Shown: positions 9,390 through 17,539, numbered from the stretch's first letter. The stretch is 64,000 nt of DNA from JAFLTL01 sp964389525 (GCA_964389525.1 CAYMEX010000016.1:7739-71738); one strand, 5' to 3'. Notes: generated from the sequence alone by a model not told the origin. Translations and numbers: made by a program.

Positions 9390-10691
9390 TTACTTCTTTT
9401 CGTTGAGAGATTCGACTATCGGACGTCGCACCGAGAAAATCGCCGGAATAATCGCCGATATGACATTCAGCACGAGACACACAGCCAGAGCGACAGCAAA
9501 CACAGTGAACGACAAGAACATCTCGGGGCGGAACGTCACCGAGACAGTCTCGACTATCTCCGAGGTCCCGAACGAACTCGACATCATGTTAAGCAACGGC
9601 ATCTTACCGACAAGCACTATCACAACCGCAAGTATAAGCCCCAGGACACCGCCGATAAATGTGTAAACCATGTTCTCGCTGATCACAAGCGACATGATCG
9701 AGCCTTTCTCGGCACCGAACGCCTTGCGCAGTCCGAGTTCACCAACCCGCGCGTCCATACGTCCCGATATCAGTCCGGCAAGATTCAATGCCGGCACTAT
9801 CAGCAGCACGAGCAGTATAAGCAGATTGTTTTTCAGAGCTATCCACCACGAAAATTCCTGAGCGTAAGGGACAAAAACATTCTTGATATGTCGTGCCGGC
9901 TGTGCATCGTATATATCGGCCTTCCATTCATCATCTCTGGTCAGGTCTTCGAGACGACGCAATATCTCGCTCCTGACATTATCTGCCTCATCGTCATCAA
10001 TAAGCAATACTGCAACAGAGTTTCCGAGCAGCTTGTCGGGAATATCGCCCGTCTTCTCCGACTCCGACATCGCTATCGGCAGATATATCTGTGAGAACGA
10101 AGCATTTGTCATGGGCGACGCACCTTCGACAACACCTTTCACACGATAGTCGGTCTGATCTATGGTCACGGTCTCTCCCACCACGTCACCGGCACCTTTC
10201 CCGAATATGAGGTCTACAGCCTGATCGGCCAGTATCACCTCCTTCACCTCGCCTTCTATATCCTCTGCGGTAAAAGGCGATCCTTGCAGAAAGTTGAACT
10301 CATAGACACGGAAGAAAGCGTCGTCAACCGGTTTGACCTGTACTTTCACTTCAGTCTTTCCATCCGGAAGAAGCGCGCCATGCTTATCATTGTCATCCTT
10401 GAATGCCGCAGCTTCTCTTACACCGTCGATATCTTTCAGCACATTTTTTATGAATGAGTATGAAAGATTGCTCTGACGTTCAAAATCCTGCTTCTTGCAT
10501 GACATCAACGACAGATAGTAGGTCTCGCCACGGTTCACCTCGGGGTATATCGGGGCGATCTTTATGTAGTAGATCATCGACATGGCAAGCGTGGTGGCGA
10601 TCGCCAGCGTCACACCGGCAATATAGATGCCGGTGAACAGCCGGTCGCTTTTGGCCTGCATGAGTGCCGATTTTATATAGTGCTTAATCAT
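9390..10691 (-). CDS. FtsX/MacB-type ABC permease, pair II type A
   Basis: A 433-residue permease with N-terminus MIKHYIKSALMQAKSDRLFT, first membrane helix around 18-40, periplasmic core with FNFLQGSPFTAEDIEGEV, coupling helix GELGLRKAFGAEKG, and three C-terminal helices ending RRPIVESLNEKK. It is a close paralogue of 6595-7941. It follows the diverged pair I by 18 bp and overlaps nothing. Type A proteins in this operon share the SLNEK or NAIKG ending, while type B proteins end in DALRDE or EALHDE, which allows the pairs to be told apart. Confidence 0.9.
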   Translation of the reverse strand: MIKHYIKSALMQAKSDRLFTGIYIAGVTLAIATTLAMSMIYYIKIAPIYPEVNRGETYYLSLMSCKKQDFERQSNLSYSFIKNVLKDIDGVREAAAFKDDNDKHGALLPDGKTEVKVQVKPVDDAFFRVYEFNFLQGSPFTAEDIEGEVKEVILADQAVDLIFGKGAGDVVGETVTIDQTDYRVKGVVEGASPMTNASFSQIYLPIAMSESEKTGDIPDKLLGNSVAVLLIDDDEADNVRSEILRRLEDLTRDDEWKADIYDAQPARHIKNVFVPYAQEFSWWIALKNNLLILLVLLIVPALNLAGLISGRMDARVGELGLRKAFGAEKGSIMSLVISENMVYTFIGGVLGLILAVVIVLVGKMPLLNMMSSSFGTSEIVETVSVTFRPEMFLSFTVFAVALAVCLVLNVISAIIPAIFSVRRPIVESLNEKK

Positions 10692-10709
10692 TTCTATTAT
10701 GTTATTCGG

Positions 10710-11966
10710 TTATTCGTCGTGAAGTGCCTCGGCCGGATCGACATGCATAGCTCTGCGGGCCGGCAACGCCACACCGCACACAATCATCACCGCCATGATC
10801 ACGAAAACAGTGGCGATACAGGCGATCATGCGCGGCCACTCGAGATAGCCGGTATCGCCATAGGCGTTAAGCTCCATCACCGCCATGTTTATGTCGACGA
10901 CCGCGGCCACCGGCGTCACAAGCAGCAGAAGCAGCAACCCCTCGCCCACCTGTGTGGCAAACACACTGCGCGCCGTGGCGCCCGTCACCTTCATCAGGGC
11001 AATCTCAGAAAAACGCTGGCGTGTGCGGAACCAGAATGTGCCTAACAGTCCGAGAAATACATTGACCAGCAGAAACGACATGACCATGAATTTGTTGCGT
11101 GTAGCCTGCCTGCGGCCGAGTGTGAATGACTTGGATATACGGTCGAATGACGCGACATTGCTGATGTAGTAATTGCCGACTCTGAACTGGCTCTCGCTGT
11201 CGGCCATGAGATTTTCGATGAAATCCTTTGCCATGCCCTCTTTGACCCTGACAGTAATCTCGTTGTACCACTGGTCATTATCAAGAATCGATACAATTGA
11301 GGTCGAGTTCGACATATTGTCATACTCCGAGTACTTTATAGGTTTAAGTATCGCGCCGACCCTGACAGGCATATAACCGCCATTGTAAATCTCGATTTCC
11401 TTACCCGCAATCTCGTTGATGTCGAGATCATCGCCGAAGACATTGGCCGAGACAAGTATCACATCGCGGTTTTTCTCGACAAGAGCCGCAAGCTGTTCGG
11501 GAGTCTCGCCGTTGATGCCTTCATATCTGAACACCTTGAAATAATCGGGAGAAACCGCCCTGCTCACAACCGAGCAACTCAGTGTGTCGCCGTCGGCAGC
11601 GACGTAACGGAGTTTATTTCCTGAGTTGGAACCGTTGTAGGGATATGAATTTATCGAAAGTCCCACTGCCTCTATCTCGGGGCGACGGCGCAGACGCTCG
11701 ATCATCTCCCTCTTGTACTCAGCGTTAAGCGAATCGGTGTTCATCGCAGGGTCAAACTCCGGCGAGTTGCTGTTGATCATCTCCACCGAGACAAGAAAGG
11801 TGTTGGAAATGTCAAATCCGGTATCCTCGTTGATTCTATGCTGCTGCACATACAGCTGGTCAATAAGAACCCATATCACCACCGACACCACAAGAAGCTC
11901 CACTGCAAGCCATGTGTTGGCCTTCCACTCGGCCATCATGCGCTTGAATATATATTTAATTCCCAT
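10710..11966 (-). CDS. FtsX/MacB-type ABC permease, pair I type B
   Basis: A 418-residue permease, the most diverged of the three type B members. It has an N-terminal helix (LAVELLVVSVVIWVLID), a periplasmic core, an ALMKVTGATARSVF coupling helix, and C-terminal helices ending ALPARRAMHVDPAEALHDE. It starts 4 bp after its partner at 11971. Closest to the promoter together with that partner, this pair may be the original transporter from which the other two arose or were added (inference). Its C-terminal periplasmic residues and spacing agree with the other type B proteins. Confidence 0.9.
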   Translation of the reverse strand: MGIKYIFKRMMAEWKANTWLAVELLVVSVVIWVLIDQLYVQQHRINEDTGFDISNTFLVSVEMINSNSPEFDPAMNTDSLNAEYKREMIERLRRRPEIEAVGLSINSYPYNGSNSGNKLRYVAADGDTLSCSVVSRAVSPDYFKVFRYEGINGETPEQLAALVEKNRDVILVSANVFGDDLDINEIAGKEIEIYNGGYMPVRVGAILKPIKYSEYDNMSNSTSIVSILDNDQWYNEITVRVKEGMAKDFIENLMADSESQFRVGNYYISNVASFDRISKSFTLGRRQATRNKFMVMSFLLVNVFLGLLGTFWFRTRQRFSEIALMKVTGATARSVFATQVGEGLLLLLLVTPVAAVVDINMAVMELNAYGDTGYLEWPRMIACIATVFVIMAVMIVCGVALPARRAMHVDPAEALHDE

Positions 11967-11970
11967 TGCG

Positions 11971-13248
11971 TTATCCCTTTATTGCATTTACGACATTCAC
12001 TCTCGACGCCTGCCATGCCGGCACACCGGTGCTTATCACATTGAGCAGGAAACAGAAGAGAAGCACCCACATGAAAGTCGAGACATGTATCAGTATCGAC
12101 AGATCGATCTTAGGCTCGTTGGTGAGCATATAGAAAGCGCGGCTGAACAGTTCGGCGCTGAACAGATAGGCAAACGCGACGCTCAATACAAATCCGATGA
12201 TGCCGGCCACAAGCGTCACGGCCATATTCTCGGCAAGTATCTCCTTGACAATCTCGCTGCGGGTGGCTCCGAAGGCACGCTTCACGCCGATCTCTGTACG
12301 ACGCTGCCGCAGGCGACTGTGTGTCATGCTGCTCAGGTTGATCGCCGGCACAAGCAGGAGTATGGCAAGAAGTATGATGCGCTCGCGGCGGCTCGACTCC
12401 ACATCAGGCTCCATGTTGGCACTGCCGCCGGCCACCTGCGTCTCCTGGTCATACGGCCTGTTGCGCTGTATCATCCTCCAGCCGGTCGGCTCGATCTCCT
12501 CGTTGAAGCTCTCGAAGCGGCGGTCGCACTCAGCCTTTACGTCAGCAAGATCAACACCCTCTTTGGCAAGGATAATTGCCGACATCGATCCCATATGGGT
12601 GTTCCACGTCGATCCGCCCACAGCCGTTGTCGTGTACGGTATCCAGGCATCGGCGTAAGCCTTCGTGGCAAGAGTGCTCACATCTTTCACCACTCCGCAC
12701 ACCACATAAGGCACACGCGACAGTCTCACTTCCTCTCCCACTACATCGGTGCGGCCGAACAGCTTTCTCGCGACACTCTCGGTGATCACGGCTTTCTTTA
12801 TCCAGGATTCAAGATCACTTTGGCTGAAAGGCGAGCCGTAGACAAACGTGTAGTCAAAGACCTTGAAGAAATCGGCATCGCACGGACGCAGATCCACCGT
12901 CACCGACGGCTGCCCGGGAATCGAGGCAGGAGCGCTTTCTGTCCATGCCACGTAAATGCTGGTGGCCTCTGCCGTCTCAAGATCTTTATAAAGTTTTTTC
13001 ACTGTATTCTCTGCCATGCCGCCATTGCTGTTCCAGTCGGGGCCGTCGTTGATAGAATAGATCGAACCGTAGTCGGCATAGAGCAGACGGTCTCGGTTGC
13101 TCTCGGGCGCAAACGGCACGATCGTCACCTCATAGAGCATCACCACAACCATGATCAGGAAAATCGCCAGCGCAGTGCCGACTATCGACACACCCGACAG
13201 CATCGGCTGCTCCCGCAGATTCTCCCATGTATTTTTTATAAACCTCAT
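11971..13248 (-). CDS. FtsX/MacB-type ABC permease, pair I type A
   Basis: A 425-residue permease: N-terminal helix (GTALAIFLIMVVVMLYEV), MacB-type periplasmic core (FDYTFVYGSPFSQSDLES), coupling region RRTEIGVKRAFGATRSE, and three C-terminal helices ending ASRVNVVNAIKG. The RAFGATRSEI motif is the FtsX-family cytoplasmic loop that contacts the ATPase. It is the first permease of the operon, 66 bp after the ATPase gene. It is less similar to the type A proteins of pairs II and III than those are to each other. Confidence 0.9.
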   Translation of the reverse strand: MRFIKNTWENLREQPMLSGVSIVGTALAIFLIMVVVMLYEVTIVPFAPESNRDRLLYADYGSIYSINDGPDWNSNGGMAENTVKKLYKDLETAEATSIYVAWTESAPASIPGQPSVTVDLRPCDADFFKVFDYTFVYGSPFSQSDLESWIKKAVITESVARKLFGRTDVVGEEVRLSRVPYVVCGVVKDVSTLATKAYADAWIPYTTTAVGGSTWNTHMGSMSAIILAKEGVDLADVKAECDRRFESFNEEIEPTGWRMIQRNRPYDQETQVAGGSANMEPDVESSRRERIILLAILLLVPAINLSSMTHSRLRQRRTEIGVKRAFGATRSEIVKEILAENMAVTLVAGIIGFVLSVAFAYLFSAELFSRAFYMLTNEPKIDLSILIHVSTFMWVLLFCFLLNVISTGVPAWQASRVNVVNAIKG

Positions 13249-13314
13249 TTTATCAGCTTTTTCAATTCAATACGTAGTATTGACGCACGGCTCGCGCGTC
13301 CTGCTCCGATAGTA

Positions 13315-13986
13315 TTAAAGCACGCGGTGTCCGTCGAAGAAACGCATGATGCGCGATGTCTGGTTGGCCTGCTCTTCGTTGTGGGTCACCATCACGATCG
13401 TGCGGCCGTCCTCCTTGTTCAGGCTGTGGAGAAGCTCCATGATCTCGGCACCCATCTTTGAATCAAGATTACCGGTAGGCTCGTCGGCGAGGATGATCGA
13501 CGGATTGCCGACAATCGCACGGGCTATAGCCACGCGCTGGCACTGTCCGCCCGAGAGCTGCGACGGCTTATGGTTGATGCGGTGTGCGAGTCCGACACGC
13601 TCAAGCACTTCCCTGGCCATGCGGGTGCGCTCTCCTTCGCTCATGCTGCGGTAGAGAAGAGGCAGCTTCACGTTGTCAAGCACGCTCAGCGCGTTGATGA
13701 GATGAAACGACTGGAACACAAAACCGAGATGACGGTTGCGGAATGCCGCCATAGCCTTGTCGCCCATCCTGGAGACTTCGGTGCCGTCGATCTCTACCTT
13801 GCCCGAAGTGGGTGTGTCGAGTATGCCCATGATATTGAGCAGTGTCGACTTGCCGCATCCCGAGGGTCCCATGATCGAAACAAACTCTCCCTTGTCGACT
13901 GTAAGACTCACATTGTCGAGCGCGAGAGTCTCGACTGTCTCCGTGCGATATACCTTGCTGACGTTCTCGATATTGATAAGTGCCAT
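13315..13986 (-). CDS. MacB/LolD-type ABC transporter ATPase
   Basis: A 223-residue ATPase, the normal length for stand-alone LolD/MacB-class subunits. It has Walker A GPSGCGKST (about 40-48), the Q loop in GFVFQSFHLI, signature LSGGQCQRVAIA, Walker B IILADEPTGNLDS, and the H loop in MVTHNEE. It is the only ATPase gene in an operon with six permease genes, so it presumably powers all of them. The NALSVLDNVKLPLLYR segment is typical of this mechanotransmission class, which moves substrates from the periplasm rather than across the inner membrane. Confidence 0.95.
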   Translation of the reverse strand: MALINIENVSKVYRTETVETLALDNVSLTVDKGEFVSIMGPSGCGKSTLLNIMGILDTPTSGKVEIDGTEVSRMGDKAMAAFRNRHLGFVFQSFHLINALSVLDNVKLPLLYRSMSEGERTRMAREVLERVGLAHRINHKPSQLSGGQCQRVAIARAIVGNPSIILADEPTGNLDSKMGAEIMELLHSLNKEDGRTIVMVTHNEEQANQTSRIMRFFDGHRVL

Positions 13987-14028
13987 AATATTTTTGCTAT
14001 TAATTTGTTAATGTTTTAATTATCTGTT

Positions 14029-15273
14029 TTATTTGAGTTTGAGCGAATTGCTGTTGACATATTCCTTCATGTCGGACGTCACGACCTCCTCGCCGGGCCT
14101 GAGTCCCGACACGACCTCGACATACTCCCAGTTTGAGCCGCCAAGAGTCACCTTGCGTTTCACGAGCTCGTCGCCCTCGACCACAAACATGTCGTAGACC
14201 GCCGGGCCGGTGTAATAGCTGCCGTTGGGTATCCTCACCACATCGTCGAGGATATTTCCCTTGATATACACGTCGGTTCTCACTCCCGGACGCAGACTCG
14301 AATTCTGGTCGTCGTCGAGCTTAACCGTAAATGCCATGACACCGCTTTTCGACATCGGGCTTACCGTATTGATCGTTCCGTCTATTGTTGTCTTGCCTAT
14401 TTTCACCGTAGCGCGGTTCCCCACCACTACCCTGTCGGCATACGAGTCGGCGATCTCGCCATTGACACTGAAGTGGCTCAGGTCGGCTATCGTGGCGATA
14501 TGCTCACCCATACCTATCTGCTGGCCGATGTTGTTGTTGATATAGGTCAGCGTGCCGTCGTGGGGCATCGTCACCTGAGCGTCCTGCATCTTGCGCGACA
14601 TCTCCTCGAGATCTTTGGCGTAGATGCTCAGATCGAGCTCCATACCCTGCAGTTCGGCATCTTTCACACGGCGCTCGTTGGCGAGTTGCTGTCGCAGCTG
14701 CTCGAGCTGCAGGCTGCCTGTGTTGTACGACAGCTCCACCTGATGCACGCGGTCGCCGGTGCCGCTGCCGAGACTGTCGAGATAGCGCTCGTTCTGCAAC
14801 TCGACCTTAAGCCGCGACACCTCCATCTCTTTCACCTTTATCTGCATCGCAAGATTTGACAGCGACGTCTCGTTGCTCAGACGCAGTTTCTCGAGAGCCA
14901 GACGGCGTTTCTCGCCTTCATCGCGCATCTTGCCGAGCTCGGCTTCGGTGCTCTGCAGGTCGAGACGCATAAGAGGCGTACCCTCTTTCAGCTCCTCGCC
15001 CTCACGATGAAAGACCTCCATGATCCTCGTCGAGATCGGTGAATTGATCCGCTCCTCGAGAGCCGAAATCACTCTGCCGCTTGCCGACACGGTCGACTCG
15101 ATGGTGCCGGTCGAGACCTGGCCGATCGACAGACTCTTGCGCGACACGCTTCCGCGGAACATCGACGAAACAATTACTATCACAACCACTACACCGGCTA
15201 TGACGCCTCCGATTTTCATCCAGCGCTTGCGTTTCGCCCGATTGATCTCCTCTTGTGGAATTGCTTTATCCAT
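14029..15273 (-). CDS. HlyD/MacA-family periplasmic adaptor
   Basis: A 414-residue membrane fusion protein. One membrane anchor lies at about 20-38 (IGGVIAGVVVVIVIVSS), followed by a split lipoyl domain (GRVISALEERINSPI and later AQVTMPHDGTLTYI), a long coiled-coil hairpin between them, and beta-barrel and membrane-proximal domains to the end. It would bridge the inner membrane permeases and the TolC-type channel. The longer frame begins with TTG at 15282; the ATG at 15273 is preferred. It is the first gene of the operon, about 40 bp downstream of the sigma54 promoter and 42 bp before the ATPase gene. Confidence 0.92.
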   Translation of the reverse strand: MDKAIPQEEINRAKRKRWMKIGGVIAGVVVVIVIVSSMFRGSVSRKSLSIGQVSTGTIESTVSASGRVISALEERINSPISTRIMEVFHREGEELKEGTPLMRLDLQSTEAELGKMRDEGEKRRLALEKLRLSNETSLSNLAMQIKVKEMEVSRLKVELQNERYLDSLGSGTGDRVHQVELSYNTGSLQLEQLRQQLANERRVKDAELQGMELDLSIYAKDLEEMSRKMQDAQVTMPHDGTLTYINNNIGQQIGMGEHIATIADLSHFSVNGEIADSYADRVVVGNRATVKIGKTTIDGTINTVSPMSKSGVMAFTVKLDDDQNSSLRPGVRTDVYIKGNILDDVVRIPNGSYYTGPAVYDMFVVEGDELVKRKVTLGGSNWEYVEVVSGLRPGEEVVTSDMKEYVNSNSLKLK

Positions 15274-15312
15274 TTTGTACAATTATTTGAATGCAAGTTT
15301 TACATATTACCT

Positions 15313-15328
15313 TGCCAAAACCGTGCCA
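15313..15328 (-). promoter_or_regulatory. sigma54 (-24/-12) promoter of the efflux operon
   Basis: Read on the minus strand the site is TGGCACG-GTTT-TGGCA. The consensus TGGCACG-N4-TTGCW is matched at all but one informative base, with the GG and GC pairs at the required spacing. The expected transcription start is near 15302, giving a leader of about 29 nt before the adaptor ATG. The operon encodes an NtrC-family activator with GAFTGA, so promoter and activator fit each other. Confidence 0.85.
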
Positions 15329-15371
15329 ATACATATAAATCATTTATAATCAGCATTGACACATTTGCAAA

Positions 15372-15391
15372 AGTGTACGATATCGTACACT
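15372..15391. promoter_or_regulatory. Perfect 20-bp palindrome, probable activator binding site (UAS)
   Basis: Half-sites AGTGTACGAT and ATCGTACACT form an uninterrupted perfect palindrome centred about 80 bp upstream of the predicted start of the sigma54 promoter. This is the normal distance for an NtrC-type enhancer. A second CGTACACT half-site lies at 15406-15413, and a weaker AT-rich dyad lies at 15429-15450. Binding by the operon's own regulator is inference. Confidence 0.75.
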
Positions 15392-15460
15392 GTAACACAC
15401 CATTCCGTACACTCCACGTCAATTACGCAGAATGTATACAGGTATATTCTGACAACTATG

Positions 15461-15889
15461 CTACAATGCCATATGAAGGATCGGATAAGGACGCCCGGCC
15501 TCATCCCTGTCGTCGCGGCTTACAACCTTAAAGCCTTTTGACACATAAAAGGCTGTCGCATGCCTGTTTTGCTCATTTACATCTACCTGAGTCGCACCCG
15601 ACTGCATCGCAAAATCAATCAACATAGACCCTATCCCCTCTCCCTGTCGTCCGGCATCGACAAACAGCATCTCGATCTTATTGTCAGCCAAGCCGATGAA
15701 ACCCGACAACACCCCGTCATCATCGGCCGCATAGAGCGTCACATTCGGGAAATAACAGGGGATCAGAGCCTTCTTGATCTCAGCCAGATCATCTTCCGGC
15801 AGAAAACTGTGAGTAGCACGCACCGAGCGCTCCCATATCTCTGCAAGCGACACATAATCACCCTCACCGCATTTCACTATTCTCCTCAT
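15461..15889 (-). CDS. GNAT-family N-acetyltransferase
   Basis: A 142-residue single-domain acetyltransferase of the GCN5 fold. The N-terminal alpha/beta half includes LAEIWERSVRATHSFL, as in YjaB-like proteins. The acetyl-CoA loop is GRQGEGIGSML, and the C-terminal NRHATAFYVSKGF carries the conserved tyrosine. The substrate is unknown. It lies upstream of the efflux operon on the same strand; the operon's control region fills the gap. It has no clear functional link with the operon. Confidence 0.88.
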   Translation of the reverse strand: MRRIVKCGEGDYVSLAEIWERSVRATHSFLPEDDLAEIKKALIPCYFPNVTLYAADDDGVLSGFIGLADNKIEMLFVDAGRQGEGIGSMLIDFAMQSGATQVDVNEQNRHATAFYVSKGFKVVSRDDRDEAGRPYPILHMAL

Positions 15890-16037
15890 AAACCCCAGCT
15901 CTTTTATTCCGACCTGTTATACCATTAATCAGATATTTTCCGTAAATATAACTATTTCTCCGATCATTTCAACCCATGTTGTTTTCTATGCCGATGACTA
16001 CATAATTGCCTAACTTTGCAACAAAACACGATAGCAT

Positions 16038-16562
16038 ATGATCTACATTGAAACCGATCGACTCCTTTTGCGCTCATGGACTACCGACGATCTGCCCTTG
16101 TTTGCAGCCATAAACCGAGACATGAGAGTCATGCGATATTTTCCGGCTACATTAAGCGATGCTGAGACAGAGAACTTCTACAACCGCATTCAGGCCGAGT
16201 TCAACCGCAATGGCTGGGGACTTTACGCCGTAGAAATAAAATCGACACAAACATTTATCGGATATGTCGGGCTGCACGAAATCGGGTTTGACGCAGACTT
16301 CACTCCCGGCATCGAGATAGGCTGGCGTCTGGCCGCCGATCATCACAATAATGGCTACGCCACCGAAGCGGCCAAAGCAGTGTTGAAACTGGCCGCACAG
16401 CAGAATATTGACCGACTGTACTCTTTCACGGCCAAAATAAACAAACCTTCTGAGCGAGTCATGCAAAAAATCGGCATGATAAAAGCCGGCGAATTCAAGC
16501 ACCCCAAACTCTCCCACCGATCACCACTACAGACCCACGTTCTTTATCAGATCGACCTATAG
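16038..16562 (+). CDS. RimJ/RimL-like GNAT N-acetyltransferase
   Basis: A 174-residue acetyltransferase starting METDRLLLRSW-like (MIYIETDRLLLRSW), the hallmark of the RimJ/RimL group that acetylates ribosomal proteins or other amino groups. The acetyl-CoA site lies in HHNNGYATEAAKAVL and the C-terminal motif in NKPSERVMQKIGM. A Bacteroidota -7 box TAACTTTG at 16011-16018 lies 20 bp upstream; no TTTG -33 box was found at the right distance. The actual substrate is not predictable. A weak hairpin with a T tract follows the stop. Confidence 0.9.
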   Translation: MIYIETDRLLLRSWTTDDLPLFAAINRDMRVMRYFPATLSDAETENFYNRIQAEFNRNGWGLYAVEIKSTQTFIGYVGLHEIGFDADFTPGIEIGWRLAADHHNNGYATEAAKAVLKLAAQQNIDRLYSFTAKINKPSERVMQKIGMIKAGEFKHPKLSHRSPLQTHVLYQIDL

Positions 16563-16568
16563 CCCCAG

Positions 16569-16595
16569 CTTGTCATTCCGACATAAGGTTTTTTC
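16569..16595 (+). terminator. Weak rho-independent terminator after the RimJ-like gene
   Basis: CTTGTC-ATTCC-GACATAAG pairs with one bulge and is followed by GTTTTTTC. It sits 7 bp after the stop codon. The short stem keeps confidence low. Confidence 0.35.
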
Positions 16596-16691
16596 TTTAT
16601 CTACACGACTACAGATTACTTCAGCGGCGGTATTTTCTTGAACAGCATAGTGACGATTATTCTTAACCGTTGCAGAATCCGTATGATATGA

Positions 16692-17231
16692 TTATTGATT
16701 TTCCGGGAAATTGATAAGGTCAAAATACATAGCCCTTGTGGGAGAATGTTTGTCTTTCTCGGAAAGAAACATAAATCCACATTTCTCATAGAAAGGTACG
16801 GCGGCGGCGTATGCATCAACCGTTATGAAACGACAGGCACTTCGACGCATTGTGGCAAAAACATGCTTTACCTGCAAGAGAATCGCTCGACCTATCTGTT
16901 TGCCCGCATAATCTTTGGATATGGCAAGGCGGCCGATTTTGACTGCCGGATATTCCTTGCGCCGCTTTGAATTGGATACACGGCGGTTAAGTCGGTTCCA
17001 TAATTTCTTCTCGTCAGGGTCAAACACAATCTTATCGTTGAGAAGACTGTAATATGCGACTGTCTTGTCCGCCTCGTTGTCTTCAAGCAGATAGGTCAAC
17101 GCCATCATCGACTTGTAGTAATTGACGGCATCAGAAAACAAAAAGTCATTCAAATCGGCATCGCCGCAATCGAATGACTTTATTTGAATGTCGGCATCTA
17201 TCTGCCGGAAAGTGAATTTGCCAAAGTCCAT
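16692..17231 (-). CDS. TacT-like GNAT acetyltransferase, toxin candidate
   Basis: A 179-residue GNAT protein with the FDCGDADLNDFL segment (about 20-31) that marks the TacT/AtaT-type group, whose known members acetylate aminoacyl-tRNA and stop translation. The acetyl-CoA loop is YAGKQIGRAIL. The C-terminal AYAAAVPFYEKCGF holds the tyrosine expected at the active site. Its gene starts 1 bp after a 52-codon gene, the arrangement of a toxin-antitoxin pair, but the partner does not resemble the usual ribbon-helix-helix antitoxins. Toxicity and the tRNA target are inference; it could be an ordinary acetyltransferase. Confidence 0.85.
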   Translation of the reverse strand: MDFGKFTFRQIDADIQIKSFDCGDADLNDFLFSDAVNYYKSMMALTYLLEDNEADKTVAYYSLLNDKIVFDPDEKKLWNRLNRRVSNSKRRKEYPAVKIGRLAISKDYAGKQIGRAILLQVKHVFATMRRSACRFITVDAYAAAVPFYEKCGFMFLSEKDKHSPTRAMYFDLINFPENQ

Positions 17232-17232
17232 A

Positions 17233-17391
17233 TTACATCGGGAACGTGCTTATAGCTTTGAACGCCTCATACGCCTTTCTTGCGGCTTCCTTCTCTGACT
17301 TGCTCACAGGAGCGGGATTCGCCATTCTTCTGGCGAAATTTTCGGCGTCTTTGCCCCTTAACACCGGGGTTTCTTTAATAGGTCGTGCCAT
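17233..17391 (-). CDS. Small 52-residue protein, candidate antitoxin
   Basis: A short gene read directly from the minus strand, starting at the ATG at 17391-17389 with MARPIKETPVLRGKDAENF and ending ISTFPM before TAA at 17233. It is basic and probably helical. The IKETPVLRGKDA segment resembles small proteins often found just before such GNAT genes in Bacteroidales (recalled, not searched). Only 1 bp separates it from the acetyltransferase gene, so the two are surely co-expressed. It has no recognisable DNA-binding fold. A -7 box and an inverted repeat precede it. Confidence 0.8.
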   Translation of the reverse strand: MARPIKETPVLRGKDAENFARRMANPAPVSKSEKEAARKAYEAFKAISTFPM

Positions 17392-17423
17392 GTCTATACT
17401 CCTTTGTGTTTGATATTATGTCA

Positions 17424-17469
17424 CAAAGATACAACAAATCTCTGATATATAGAGTTGTAAATTCTATAT
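17424..17469 (-). promoter_or_regulatory. Promoter and inverted repeat of the GNAT/small-protein pair
   Basis: On the minus strand a perfect Bacteroidota -7 box TATCTTTG lies at 17431-17424. Upstream of it, arms ATATAGA (17447-17453) and TCTATAT (17463-17469) form an inverted repeat placed where the -33 region would be. This is a plausible operator for autoregulation. No TTTG -33 box at the right spacing was found. Confidence 0.6.
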
Positions 17470-17531
17470 TTCTCATAAACCAATTATTGGAGAGATTGCG
17501 AGACCATGATGTAATATCCGCATTTAATCGG

Positions 17532-17539
17532 TATCTTTG
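17532..17539 (+). promoter_or_regulatory. -7 box of the SMR exporter gene
   Basis: TATCTTTG matches TAnnTTTG exactly and lies 62 bp before the SMR start codon. No -33 TTTG is present at 19-21 bp. The leader can pair GCAATG with CATTGC around 17539-17571, but no known riboswitch pattern was recognised. Confidence 0.5.

Larger units (their letters stand above)
5275..10691 (-). repeat. Tandem duplication of a permease pair (5275-7941 and 8070-10691)
   Basis: The type A-type B permease pair at 8070-10691 and the pair at 5275-7941 have the same gene order, the same 6-bp internal gap and nearly the same lengths. Long stretches of DNA also match, for example the C-terminal coding ends near 5275-5440 and 8070-8235. 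The third pair (10710-13248) has the same order but is much more diverged. No percentage identity was computed. Confidence 0.85.
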
